From: Rhodospirillales bacterium URHD0017
GTDB taxonomy: Bacteria; Pseudomonadota; Alphaproteobacteria; Reyranellales; Reyranellaceae
Length of the DNA: 64,000 nt
Direction of reading: 5' to 3'
Assembly (NCBI GenBank): GCA_900110395.1
Contig: FODP01000001.1
Location: forward strand, 558,001 to 622,000
In this document: in pieces, positions 26,095-34,801 of the stretch
How positions within the stretch are numbered: position 1 is the stretch's first letter
How the letters are laid out: every line of letters begins with the position of its first letter
Made by a program: the position numbers and the translations under genes
Notes under the pieces: model-generated
Database searches by the model: none
Told to the model about the DNA's origin: nothing
What the model saw: the letters and a program-made list of their open reading frames with translations, nothing else

Positions 26095-26463
26095 CTAAGC
26101 CAAAAGCTCGATCCAGTTTCGTGCCTGCCGCGGGTTCTCGAACACCTTGATCGGCCGCTTGGCGGACGCCAGCGCACCCAGCAGGCGGGCGAAAACCACG
26201 GTCTGCTCGGGCGTGGCGATGAGCGCCAAGGCGCCCATCATGCCCTGATCATGGTACGAGCGGATCCTGGCGCAAAGCGACAGCAGCTCGTCGGGGCTCA
26301 TGCTCGTAGTTGCGGCGCGGCCATCGAACAGCTTGCGATAGGTCATCGCCTTCGCGCCCGCCATCGCGTCCAGGAGGTCGATGGCATCGTTCAAGGACAC
26401 GTTACCTTCGGCCAATCCGGTGAACAGTCGCGCCTTGGAGTCGATCGTCCAGTACAGGGGCAT
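26095..26463 (-). CDS. Small STAS/SpoIIAA-like protein of unknown function
   Basis: 122 residues without signal peptide or membrane segment. The pattern YWTIDSKARLFTGLAEGNVS, then DAIDLLDAMAGAKAMTYRKLFDGRA and PIKVFENPRQARNWIELL alternates strands and helices, as in the SpoIIAA/STAS-like proteins that are widespread in alphaproteobacteria. These are thought to be regulatory or lipid-binding adaptors. It is monocistronic in appearance. Confidence 0.65.
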   Translation of the reverse strand: MPLYWTIDSKARLFTGLAEGNVSLNDAIDLLDAMAGAKAMTYRKLFDGRAATTSMSPDELLSLCARIRSYHDQGMMGALALIATPEQTVVFARLLGALASAKRPIKVFENPRQARNWIELLA

Positions 26464-26647
26464 CAGGCCGGCGGTCTCTAAATGGTCGTCGGATGGGCGC
26501 GCATTGTCTTCGGCATATTATCGGCGAGGCTCGGGACGTCTACATCGGTTGGAACGACAGTCGCTGCAATAAGTGAGGGAGAACGTCTCTCACGCCCCGT
26601 GCGAGGTTGCCGCCCGATGTCCACAGCGAAGTAGGCTAAGGTGACCC

Positions 26648-28468
26648 ATGTCTCCGGAGTTTCGCCCCGCGCGCGCAGCCTTCCTCGGCATCGAGCGCTC
26701 GTTGACTGGCCGGCGGTGGGCGGCTCGGCTGGCTGACGAGCGGACGGCGCTGGCCATGGCGCAGCGCCATGGGCTGCCCGACGCGATCTGCCGATTGCTG
26801 GCCGCGCGCGAGGTCGATCTCGAAGGCGTGCCGGACTTCCTCGAGCCGACCCTGCGCAAGTTCCTGCCTGATCCCTCGCATCTCAAGGACATGGACGCCG
26901 CCAGCGCGCGCGTCGTGCGCGCGATCCGCGAGGGCGAGAGGATCGTGATTTTCGGCGATTACGACGTCGACGGCGCGACCTCGTCGGCCCTGCTGGCGCG
27001 CTTCTTCCGGGCCGTCGGCGGCAACGTCGCCGTCTACATTCCCGATCGGCGCAAGGAAGGCTACGGCCCCAACACGCCGGCGCTGCTCAGCATCAAGGAA
27101 CAGGGCGCCGCGGTTGTCATCACCGTCGATTGCGGCATCACCGCCTTCGAGCCGCTGGCCGAGGCAAGCCGCGCCGGCCTCGACCTGATCGTCATCGACC
27201 ATCACATGGCCGAGATCGCGCTGCCGCAGGCGGTGGCCGTGGTCGATCCCAATCGCCTGGATGACAGCAGCCCGCACAAGCAGATGGCGGCGGTGGGCGT
27301 GGCTTTCCTGCTGGCCGTCGGCGTCAATCGGGCGCTGCGCGAGGCGGGCTGGTACGGCAGCGCACGCAGCGAGCCCGACCTGCGCCAGTGGCTCGACCTC
27401 GTTGCGCTGGGCACCGTGTGCGATGTCGTACCGCTGACCGGCGTCAACCGGGCGCTGGTGCGCCAGGGGCTGCGCGTGATGGCCGATCGCAGCAACATCG
27501 GCTTGGCGGCGCTGGCCGACGTGGCGCGCCTGCGCGAGCCGCCGGGCGCCTACCATCTCGGCTTCATGCTGGGCCCGCGCGTCAACGCCGGCGGCCGTGT
27601 CGGCCAGGCCGATCTCGGCGCGCGGCTGCTCAGCAGCGACGATCCGCAGGAGGTCGGCGCGCTGGCGCTCCGGCTCGACGAGTTCAACGCCGAGCGTCGC
27701 GCCATCGAGCGCGAGGTGCTGGACCAGGCGATCGCGCGCATCGAGGGCCTCTACGGCCCCGACCGCAAGGGACTGCCGTCGGCGCTCGTGGTCGAGAGCG
27801 AAGGCTGGCATGTCGGCGTGATCGGCATCGTGGCGAGCCGTCTCGTCGAACGCTACGGCCGGCCGGCCTTCGTCATCGGCATGGATGGTGGGCTGGGCAA
27901 GGGCTCGGGCCGCTCGGTGAAAGGCGTCGATCTCGGCGCAGCGGTGATCGCGGCGCGGCAGGCGGGGCTGCTCGTGAACGGCGGCGGGCACGCGATGGCC
28001 GCAGGGCTGACCGTGACCAGGGATGCGCTGGGCGATCTCGGGAAGTTCCTGGATGAAAGACTCGCGCCGCAGCTCGGCACGGCGCCGGCCATGCGTGAGC
28101 TCGGCATCGACGCCGCACTGGCCCCCGGTGCCGCAACGCAGGAGCTGGTCGCCATGATCGAGCGGGCAGGGCCGTTCGGCGCCGGCAACGCCCTGCCGCG
28201 TTTCGCGGTCACCTCGGTGCGCGTCAACCACGCCCAGCCGGTGGGCGAGGGCCACGTGCGCTGCTCGCTGGTCGGCGCCGAGCGCGGCCGCATCGAGGCC
28301 ATCGCCTTCCGCGCCGGCCAGACGGCGCTCGGCCCCGCGCTGCTCGACCCGGCACGACCGGTGCTGCATGTCGCAGGCGCGCTGCGCATCGACCGCTATG
28401 GCGGCCGCGACAGTGTGCGCCTGCAGATCGACGATGCCGCCCCGGCGGCGGGCTCAGTGCTGGCTTGA
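26648..28468 (+). CDS. recJ: Single-stranded-DNA-specific exonuclease RecJ
   Basis: 5'-3' exonuclease for recombination and repair. 606 residues, normal for RecJ. DHH-family motifs are present in order: IVIFGDYDVDGATSSALLAR (motif I), VIDHHMAEIALPQAVAVVDP (DHH motif III), then LGFMLGPRVNAGGRVGQADL. The DHHA1 domain carries GSGRSVKGVDLG and LVNGGGHAMAAG. The C-terminal OB fold ends the protein. It is usually the next gene after glpX in related genomes; here several small genes lie between. Confidence 0.97.
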   Translation: MSPEFRPARAAFLGIERSLTGRRWAARLADERTALAMAQRHGLPDAICRLLAAREVDLEGVPDFLEPTLRKFLPDPSHLKDMDAASARVVRAIREGERIVIFGDYDVDGATSSALLARFFRAVGGNVAVYIPDRRKEGYGPNTPALLSIKEQGAAVVITVDCGITAFEPLAEASRAGLDLIVIDHHMAEIALPQAVAVVDPNRLDDSSPHKQMAAVGVAFLLAVGVNRALREAGWYGSARSEPDLRQWLDLVALGTVCDVVPLTGVNRALVRQGLRVMADRSNIGLAALADVARLREPPGAYHLGFMLGPRVNAGGRVGQADLGARLLSSDDPQEVGALALRLDEFNAERRAIEREVLDQAIARIEGLYGPDRKGLPSALVVESEGWHVGVIGIVASRLVERYGRPAFVIGMDGGLGKGSGRSVKGVDLGAAVIAARQAGLLVNGGGHAMAAGLTVTRDALGDLGKFLDERLAPQLGTAPAMRELGIDAALAPGAATQELVAMIERAGPFGAGNALPRFAVTSVRVNHAQPVGEGHVRCSLVGAERGRIEAIAFRAGQTALGPALLDPARPVLHVAGALRIDRYGGRDSVRLQIDDAAPAAGSVLA

Positions 28469-28513
28469 TTTGCCGGCTCCGAGCCGCTACATGCTGCCGC
28501 TCTTTGGCCTTTT

Positions 28514-28589
<76 letters not shown>

Positions 28590-28591
28590 TC

Positions 28592-28660
28592 CTGCTTCGC
28601 GCTGCGCGCTACGCAGGACAAGTCCTGCGAACCCTCCGAAGCCTTGGCGTACGAGGGTCT
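28592..28660. repeat. Intergenic palindromic repeat after tRNA-Glu
   Basis: Directly after the tRNA, CCTGCTTCGCGCTGCGCG and its partner ending TACGCAGG form an imperfect hairpin. It overlaps a perfect palindrome CGCAGGAC-AA-GTCCTGCG at 28612-28629. The rest (CCTCCGAAGCCTTGGCGTAC) is the dispersed element that reads SYAKASEG on the other strand. It lies between the tRNA and the convergent exchanger gene and could end transcription of both. Confidence 0.65.
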
Positions 28661-29754
28661 CAGGCCGGCACACCGAAGACTGTGATGGCCATGACCAGGT
28701 AGACGGCGAGGAGCTGCACTCCGGTGAACCAGGTCGACTTGCCGTCGACCAGCAGGATCGAGGCGACGAAGGTCGCCATCAGCACCAGGAACACCTCGAC
28801 CGGCGCGAAGGCGAAGCTGAGCGGCGCCGGCGCCATGACGAGGCTCAGCAGCACCAGCAACGGCGCCACGAACAGCGCGATCTGCGTCGTGCTGCCGACG
28901 GCCACACTGAGGGCGATCTCCATGCGGTTGCGCATGGCCATCAGCACGGCCGTGCTGTGCTCCGCGGCGTTGCCGACGACCGCCACGACGACGACGCCGA
29001 CGAACAGGTTGGTGAGGCCGAGCGCCTGCGAGGCATGCTCGACGGTGGCCACCAGGATCTCGCTCATCCAGATGATCAGCAAGGTCACGGCAACCATGAC
29101 GCCGACGGCGAGCGACATCGACCAGGATGCGCCGTGCGCTTCTTCCGCGTCGCCGGCGGATCCGCCGCTGAACAGGTGGGCGTGCGTGCGCAGCGAGAAC
29201 ACCAGGCTCAGCAGATAGACTCCCAACAGGACGACCGACACGACAATGCTGAAGTTCACCGACTGGGCGACGAACTTGCCGCCGCCGACGGTGGCGACGA
29301 TCGACGGGACCAGGATGGCCATCGCCGCCAATGCCATCATGCCGACCTGGGCGCGGGCGCCGATCGTGGCGAAGGTCTGCACCGGATAGCGCAGCCCGCC
29401 GGCCAGGAAGGCGGCTCCCATCACCAGCAGCAGGTTGCCGATGATCGAGCCGGTGATCGACGCCTTGACGATGTCGAGCATGCCGGCGCGCAGCGCCACC
29501 AGGGCGATGATCAGCTCGGCGGCGTTGCCCAGCGTGGCGTTGAGGAAGCCGCCGATCGCATCGCCGACCCGGGCGGCGAGCTTCTCCGTGGCAAGGCCGA
29601 GCAGGCCGGCCAGCGGAATGATGGCGACGCAGGCGAGCACGAAGCCGAGCAGCGCGGCGTTGGGCAGGACGTGGTGCACCACCGCGGTCACTGGAACGGC
29701 GATCAGCAGCCACACCAGCGGCGCCTCGGCCAGCACGCTTCGCAAAGTCTTCAT
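28660..29754 (-). CDS. Calcium/proton exchanger (CaCA superfamily, Cax type)
   Basis: Inner-membrane antiporter of 364 residues. The ATG at 29754 has GGGGAG 8 bases upstream; the frame is open further but that part lies outside the membrane protein. Eleven or so hydrophobic helices are visible. The two conserved alpha-repeats are [20 protein letters not shown] and [20 protein letters not shown], each with the essential GNAAE glutamate. A short acidic/His loop ([17 protein letters not shown]) divides the halves. A paralogue lies at 57096-58160. Confidence 0.92.
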   Translation of the reverse strand: MKTLRSVLAEAPLVWLLIAVPVTAVVHHVLPNAALLGFVLACVAIIPLAGLLGLATEKLAARVGDAIGGFLNATLGNAAELIIALVALRAGMLDIVKASITGSIIGNLLLVMGAAFLAGGLRYPVQTFATIGARAQVGMMALAAMAILVPSIVATVGGGKFVAQSVNFSIVVSVVLLGVYLLSLVFSLRTHAHLFSGGSAGDAEEAHGASWSMSLAVGVMVAVTLLIIWMSEILVATVEHASQALGLTNLFVGVVVVAVVGNAAEHSTAVLMAMRNRMEIALSVAVGSTTQIALFVAPLLVLLSLVMAPAPLSFAFAPVEVFLVLMATFVASILLVDGKSTWFTGVQLLAVYLVMAITVFGVPA

Positions 29755-29822
29755 CACAAGCTCCCCGCAGGTGCGGCCATGATACGCCAACCGGGGTGGT
29801 TGTCTGCCTGCTGGTTCGTCAG

Positions 29823-29886
29823 GTGCGGAAATGCGTGAGCTGCAGGAACTGTCGCATCCCGACCGACGCGGCCAGCCGAATGAAGG
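29823..29886 (-). pseudogene. Decayed 3' fragment of a GNAT acetyltransferase gene (direct repeat copy A)
   Basis: 64 bases about 90% identical (six mismatches) to 32600-32663, the 3' end of the acetyltransferase gene downstream. Read on the minus strand it encodes FIRLAASVGMRQFLQLTHFR, Thr and a stop, with no gene body ahead of it. The two copies are in the same orientation and flank the cytochrome/haloperoxidase pair. This is a footprint of insertion or tandem duplication followed by decay. Confidence 0.75.
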
Positions 29887-29924
29887 CTCGGTGAGGGCCG
29901 CATACGACTCATGAGGCGAAACGC

Positions 29925-30935
29925 CTATCGCGGTCTTGCGTGCTCTGCTTCCCAGGCGCGGGCCGCGTCGATCAGATCCTCGAAGACGCCGCCATAGTCC
30001 AGAAGCGCGGCGCGCGTGTCGGGATCGATGTCGTGGTAGAGCAGCGAGTCGTCGACGGGCATTTCGTTGTCGCGCACCGATCGCATTATCCGCTTGATTT
30101 CCGCTGCGGCATGGGCCGGTGTCTGCAGCAGCACGAGGCGGCTCATTCGACTGGGATTGTTCGGCACGTGGCACCCGTTGCAGTGTCCCGTGCGCATGGC
30201 GTTCGCAAGCTCCCGGTAAGCGGGCTCCAGCTCCCTGACATAAGGGTTCTCCTCCGAGAACAGCCCGCGAAACAATGTGGGCGCCGGCTGGCTGGCGCCC
30301 GTGGCATCGGTCCACATCCATTGTCCGTCGAAGGCCGGCCGCGCCACCGGGACACTCTTCGGGCTGGGGTCCCGCTGGCCATCGTTGGTGAACTGGCCGA
30401 CCACGATATTGCCGGACTGCGGCGCGATCCAAAGGATCACGCTGTTGGCACTCTGATAGTCGTTCCACTTCTTGGCATCGTGCCAGAAGGGATAGGGATA
30501 CTGGCCGGGGTCGAGGGCGTTGCGGAACAGGGCGCCGAGGCGCACGCGGTAGATCCGTTCGCCCTCGTCATAGTCGAGGCTCCACGTGCCGTCGAACATG
30601 AACAACGGAGCATAGAGGCCCGTCCAGGCTTCGGGCGCGAACTGGGTGAGCGTCGTATTCTTCAGGCTCTCGCCCGGGTTCGGGTGCGGCCGTCCCCACA
30701 GCAGGATGTTGCCAAGGCTTCGGCGCAGCAGTGAGCCGGCGAACAGCGCGCGGCGGCAATCCTCGAGCGCTGTCTGGTCGGCGGGGTCGGCCAGCGGGCA
30801 GACCGTCGAAAGCTCCTGGGCGAGCTGCAGCACGGTGGCCTCGATGCCCGCCCGTGCCTCATCGTGGCCTTGCGCGCTCGCCCCGAGGGCGAGCGCCAGG
30901 CAACAGCCGGCGACGGCGGCGAACCGCGTCGGCAT
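29925..30935 (-). CDS. Secreted cytochrome c-like protein with one CxxCH motif
   Basis: 336 residues with a signal peptide (AVAGCCLALALGASA-QGH). A single heme-binding motif HCNGCHVPNNPSRMSR sits at residues 252-256, late in the chain. The first 230 residues are an unrecognised domain with many aromatic residues (PYPFWHDAKKWNDYQ). Towards the end, MRSVRDNEMPVDDSLLYHDI supplies a possible distal methionine, as in DUF-type secreted cytochromes found beside oxidases. It starts 3 bases after the stop of the haloperoxidase-like gene, so the two are one operon and probably function together in the periplasm. Confidence 0.8.
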   Translation of the reverse strand: MPTRFAAVAGCCLALALGASAQGHDEARAGIEATVLQLAQELSTVCPLADPADQTALEDCRRALFAGSLLRRSLGNILLWGRPHPNPGESLKNTTLTQFAPEAWTGLYAPLFMFDGTWSLDYDEGERIYRVRLGALFRNALDPGQYPYPFWHDAKKWNDYQSANSVILWIAPQSGNIVVGQFTNDGQRDPSPKSVPVARPAFDGQWMWTDATGASQPAPTLFRGLFSEENPYVRELEPAYRELANAMRTGHCNGCHVPNNPSRMSRLVLLQTPAHAAAEIKRIMRSVRDNEMPVDDSLLYHDIDPDTRAALLDYGGVFEDLIDAARAWEAEHARPR

Positions 30936-30938
30936 GGG

Positions 30939-32183
30939 TCAGTTCATCGGCTTGATCGAATTCTCGACCAGGAAGACGGCGATCTTCCGGCCCATCTGGT
31001 AGCCGACCTCGAGCGAGTTTCGGAAGTGAATGCCGCCCCAGATCCGCACGCTCTGCACTTCGTCCGCCATCTCCTTCACGTTGCCGAAGCGACGCTGCAC
31101 CTTCGGATCGATCAGGTCGCTGGCGACCACCGGCGTCGATGGATTGGCACCGAACACCGCTTCGAAGACGCCCATCGAGACGCCGGCGATGATCGCGGCC
31201 TGCGAGGGATACTCGGGATGCATGGGTGTGGCATTGAGCGGCGTCCAGGCGGCATCTCGCTCAGTGGCGTCGTTGCCGTCCTGGTCGCCATTGCGGATCG
31301 CCGTCACGGGCCGCCAGAAATTGTAGGTGAACTTGGCATCCCAATCGGTGATGAAGGTATTGGCCGTGCCCATGTTGAGCAGCGCGAACAGCCGAGCGTT
31401 CTCTGCAAGGGACAGGTTCTTCGCAGCCGACAGTTGACGCGCCACCTCCTGCCACGCCGGCCCGAAATTGAGCTGGGTCCAGAACTTGACCGCCGCGACC
31501 TGCTCGGCGGTGCGCTTGGTGCTCTTGGCGCCGCCCATCTCCTTGGTCTCGTTGTAGTCGCGCGCGTAGGCCTCGCTCTTGAGGTCGGGCGGCGGCGTGG
31601 GCCGCACTTGGTCGGCGCTCTTCATGACCCACGGGGTGGCCCGGGCATACTCCGCTGAGAGGGGAGGCGTCGTCGGGATCCAGACGCCGGGGCTCGTCAG
31701 CGGCCGATAGGTATCGGGAACGCTGGTTCCGTCGGACGCCCGATCGGCGAAGATGGCCGCTCCGCACTTCTCGCCGATCGCGATGCCATCCTTCTTGGCA
31801 GCACCGTCGGGAATATCCCTGGTTGAGGCCTCGAACGCCTGCTCGATCAGGACCTTCTGCGCGGGAACCTGCTGGAGGAGGACGGTCCGGGCGGCCGCCG
31901 CGGCAGCGGCTTCGGCCGAAGCTGATGGCGCCGGAGCACCACCGGCTGCGTAGATGGCGTACTTGTTCTGGACCGAGTTCACCGCGTCGGACATCGCAAC
32001 ATGCACCATGGCCATGTTGCGGCTCCACGGATTGCCGCCGACGTTTGCCGCCTTCATCGCCGCAATGGCGGTCTGGTTCCAGTCCGTGATGACATCGGCT
32101 TTTGCAGGAGATGACAGCGCCACAACGAGGCACACACTGGCCGCTGTCACTCCCTTGACGATCGCACGTGGCATGATTCTCAT
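30939..32183 (-). CDS. Secreted vanadium-haloperoxidase/PAP2-superfamily protein lacking the PSGH histidine
   Basis: 414 residues with a signal peptide (VCLVVALSSPAKA-DVI). The anion-binding architecture of VHPO/PAP2 enzymes is visible: K284-x6-R291-P292 in AKFTYNFWRPVTAIRNGD; PMHPEYPSQAA at 320-330, where relatives have a PSGH or PCAH-type histidine; and R380-x5-H386 in VRIWGGIHFRNS. The vanadate/phosphate-linking His386 is kept, but the general acid-base histidine is replaced (PSQA) and the aspartate of HxxxD is Ser390. It may be a phosphatase or peroxidase with altered chemistry, or a non-catalytic binder. It is paired with a cytochrome c-like gene 3 bases downstream. Confidence 0.82.
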   Translation of the reverse strand: MRIMPRAIVKGVTAASVCLVVALSSPAKADVITDWNQTAIAAMKAANVGGNPWSRNMAMVHVAMSDAVNSVQNKYAIYAAGGAPAPSASAEAAAAAAARTVLLQQVPAQKVLIEQAFEASTRDIPDGAAKKDGIAIGEKCGAAIFADRASDGTSVPDTYRPLTSPGVWIPTTPPLSAEYARATPWVMKSADQVRPTPPPDLKSEAYARDYNETKEMGGAKSTKRTAEQVAAVKFWTQLNFGPAWQEVARQLSAAKNLSLAENARLFALLNMGTANTFITDWDAKFTYNFWRPVTAIRNGDQDGNDATERDAAWTPLNATPMHPEYPSQAAIIAGVSMGVFEAVFGANPSTPVVASDLIDPKVQRRFGNVKEMADEVQSVRIWGGIHFRNSLEVGYQMGRKIAVFLVENSIKPMN

Positions 32184-32592
32184 GGTCGCCTCCTGGTTGT
32201 CTTGATATTGTCGGCTATGTCCGCGCTGTCATTGGGCCTCTTCCCGCTTGAGAATCGGGAGCGTCGCGCGGTGGAGTGCGCCGGACGCCCATTCCAGCTC
32301 ACGCTGCACAGAAGCAGCCGCACACATTAGGCGCTGCGAGGAGCGCTCTCTGTGCGGTTTGTCACACTACGCGTGTATAGGTGCGGATCTCGGCCAAGAG
32401 CCTCTGCTTGGCTCTCGAATGCCGCGCTCGGCGGCACAACTTAGTTGCGCATCGCTTCTTGGTCGACGTTTCGATCCCCCTTTCAGGGGGCAGCTTATGG
32501 CCGCCGACCACTCGTCCAAAAGTTGGAACGCTGTGACCAATTTGCGGCACGAAGCGGCCGGACCACGTGCTCGCGATTCATGCACCGGAAGA
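32184..32592. other. Intergenic region upstream of the haloperoxidase-like gene
   Basis: 409 bases between the start of the haloperoxidase-like gene and the 3' end of the broken acetyltransferase gene, both on the minus strand. It should hold the promoter of the haloperoxidase operon (GTCTTGATATTGTCGGCTATG at about 32199 is the most AT-rich part). Short frames here have no recognisable product. I see no repeat or RNA gene. Confidence 0.5.
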
Positions 32593-33376
32593 CTACCACG
32601 TGCGGAAATGCGTGAGCTGCAGGAACTGCCGCAGACCGACCGACGCGGCCAGCCGGATGGACGGCAGATTGTCCTCATTGACCTGATATCGTGCGATCAG
32701 CTTCCGGCGTTGCAGTTCCGCCAGCGTCGTTCGCACCACGCGGGCGGCGAAGCCTCGGCCACGATGTGGCGCCGGCGTCACGACACCGCCGACCTCCCAG
32801 ATCTGTCGATGGTTCTCGAAGGCGATGCAAACCGAGAGAGGCCCTGCGTCATGCTCCAGAACGCAGACGAAGGCACGGTCCGGCGCCAGCAAGGGAAGCA
32901 GCCAGTCTCTTGGATGTCCCTGGCTTTCCAACAGGCGAAGCACCTCGTCGGATGTCGACCTTGCGATCGAGACCTGTTCGTAGGCAACAAAGGTCGCATG
33001 CTCATTGCCGGTGAAGGAGAGGAAGCTCGTGGCCCGGCTGATCTGAAAGCGTTCGGCTACGACGTCCCGATCGCCGTCGCTGGCGAGCTTGAACACGCCA
33101 TGCCCGCGAGCCGGCACGGAATCGAGCAGCCGGCGCGTGAGGCGAGGATGGTCGCTCGAGATGAGCGCGGCGAAAGTGGCCTGCGGATAAGTCTGTCGGT
33201 CGTAAAGGCTTCCCGCCGTGTCCAGGAGAACCAGCGTCGCCGTATCGGGTCCATCGCAAACCTGCGCGAACGTCCTCGCGAAACGCTTCGATGTGCTTCA
33301 GAAGGACGATATTGCGCAATGGCTGACGTTCGAGCCGATCTACGATGTCGAACAGATTATCGGCCGAACTCGCCAT
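32593..33376 (-). pseudogene. GNAT N-acetyltransferase broken by a single frameshift near 33271
   Basis: The 5' part starts at ATG 33376 and reads MASSADNLFDIVDRLERQP then KHIEAFREDV. Coding then continues in the next frame from 33270 as FAQVCDGPDTATLVLLDTAG, and on to the end at 32593. The C-terminal part holds the acetyl-CoA-binding region EVGGVVTPAPHRGRGFAARV and NEDNLPSIRLAASVGLRQFL, an FR47-type GNAT. Skipping one base around 33271 restores a continuous protein of about 260 residues. Either this is a young pseudogene or a base error. Its 3' end is duplicated at 29823-29886. Confidence 0.78.
32600..32663 (-). repeat. Direct repeat copy B (3' end of the GNAT gene)
   Basis: Source-like copy of the 64-base repeat also found at 29823-29886 in the same orientation, with six mismatches. 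It encodes the last residues of the acetyltransferase. The copies are 2.78 kb apart and bracket the cytochrome/haloperoxidase operon. Confidence 0.75.
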
Positions 33377-33384
33377 TGGTTTTG

Positions 33385-33963
33385 TTACTTGGGTTCGATC
33401 TTGGTGAACTGTACCGAGAAGTACGGCGTCCGGAATTTCGCCTTCTCGGCCTCGTTGGCCTGAAAGGTGGTCTTGGACGATTCGAAGAGCGGTCCGCCGT
33501 CTTCGCCCGGGAAGAAACGGCCGGAGACGATCACCTGCATGCCCGGTCTCATGCCCTTCAGGATATCGTGCAGCTCTGTATTGGGAAGGATCGCCGTCTC
33601 CCGGCCAATCTTGCCCGGTCCGCCATTCCAGTAGGTCGGGCGGACAGCCCGCAGATCGGCCATCGTGGGATCGATGAAGCGCACGAAGTAGCCGCCGCGC
33701 GGTGTCGGTTCGATGCCCTTGAGCTCGAGCCGCCAGCCCTCGAACGACAGGTCCTCACCAAGGGCCTGCACGAACGCCGCGGCCCGCGCCCGCTGCAACT
33801 CGCCGAAGCGCGCCGGGTCGGTCTCCGTCTGGCACATTTCGTAGTATTTCCTGAGCTCAGCGCGAAACGCCGCCTGCGATGGCGGCACGTCGGGTTCGCG
33901 CGCCGAGACAGGCCCGGCCAGGGCCGCAAGCAGCGCCACAAGAAGAACGACTGGTTTCGCCAC
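33385..33963 (-). CDS. Secreted protein of unknown function
   Basis: 192 residues from the GTG at 33963, which is preceded by CGGGAG and begins a proper signal peptide (VAKPVVLLVALLAALAGPVSA-REP). The open frame extends to 34146 but overlaps the CBS gene and is unlike a protein there. The mature part reads AAFRAELRKYYEMCQTETDP, then EGWRLELKGIEPTPRGGYFV and MRPGMQVIVSGRFFPGEDGG, suggesting a helical start and a beta-rich end. I recognise no family. It begins close to the divergently transcribed CBS-BON gene. Confidence 0.68.
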   Translation of the reverse strand: MAKPVVLLVALLAALAGPVSAREPDVPPSQAAFRAELRKYYEMCQTETDPARFGELQRARAAAFVQALGEDLSFEGWRLELKGIEPTPRGGYFVRFIDPTMADLRAVRPTYWNGGPGKIGRETAILPNTELHDILKGMRPGMQVIVSGRFFPGEDGGPLFESSKTTFQANEAEKAKFRTPYFSVQFTKIEPK

Positions 33964-34136
33964 ACCCACTCCCGTTTCCCCGAGGGAGCGCCCTGGAGCT
34001 AGCGGGTTTTGGATTTGCCGTCCACATCGTTGGCAGGTGCATCTCTGGCGCAGCAGAGTGCCTCTTGGTCGCGATCCCTTTCGCTGGGGGCGGAGGGTAA
34101 CACCTGTGCTAGTGTCCGTGCGACGGGGAGCACGCC

Positions 34137-34765
34137 ATGAGAGCATGGGATGTGATGTCCATCGACGTGGTCACGGTGTGGGAGGGCGCGCCGCTCATTG
34201 ACGCGGTCAAGCTTATGATCAACTCGGGCGCAAGCGCCCTGCCAGTCGTCAATGACAAGGACGACGTTGTCGGCATGCTGAGTGAGTATGATGTCATCCA
34301 GCACGTCCTCGAGGGAGAGGGCGCCTTCCCGAGGTCTATGCGCGGGCGTTGGCCGGACCGGTGTCGAGTCTGATGAGCAAGCCCGCGATCTCGGCCAGCG
34401 AGGATACTCGGTTGAAGGACATCGCCGACCTGATGGTGAAGCACCGGATTCACAACGTACCTGTCGTTCGCGGCGCGAGGGTAGAGGGGATGGTGAACCG
34501 CGTTGCGCTGGTGAAGGCGCTGCTGTCGCGCCCGGCCGCCGACGGAGCGACGGCGCCGCCGGCCGCCGCGACCGAGGTCGATGACGAACAACTGCGACGC
34601 GATGTCGTCGTCGCCCGACGTGGCTCCATCCATCTCTGGGGTAATGCCTTCAACGAGGAAGATCATCGCAACTACCGCGCCGCGGCGACGAGAGTGCCCG
34701 GGGTCAGGGACGTGCACAGCCACATGCAGGTGCGGCCGCCGCGCGCCGCCGGCTTGCTGCGCTAG
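34137..34765 (+). pseudogene. CBS-pair plus BON domain protein broken by a single frameshift near 34330
   Basis: The first frame (ATG 34137) encodes one CBS motif: MRAWDVMSIDVVTVWEGAPL, then SGASALPVVNDKDDVVGMLS and EYDVIQHVLEGEGAF. It is knocked out of frame in the TTCCCGAGG stretch near 34330. The next frame continues EVYARALAGPVSSLMSKPAI, a second CBS unit (IADLMVKHRIHNVPVV) and a BON domain (VVVARRGSIHLWGNAFNEED), ending at 34765. One added base restores a ~209-residue cytoplasmic protein of a family that usually binds adenosine nucleotides. This is a sequencing slip in a C run or a recent pseudogene. Confidence 0.8.
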
Positions 34766-34801
34766 AGGAAGCCGCCGATCGCATCGCCGCCGGAGAGCGA
34801 T

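Noticed and set aside
32248-34002. A 584-codon plus-strand frame across the GNAT region
   Set aside because: The minus-strand GNAT motifs and signal-peptide gene explain this DNA; the plus-strand product has no family features.
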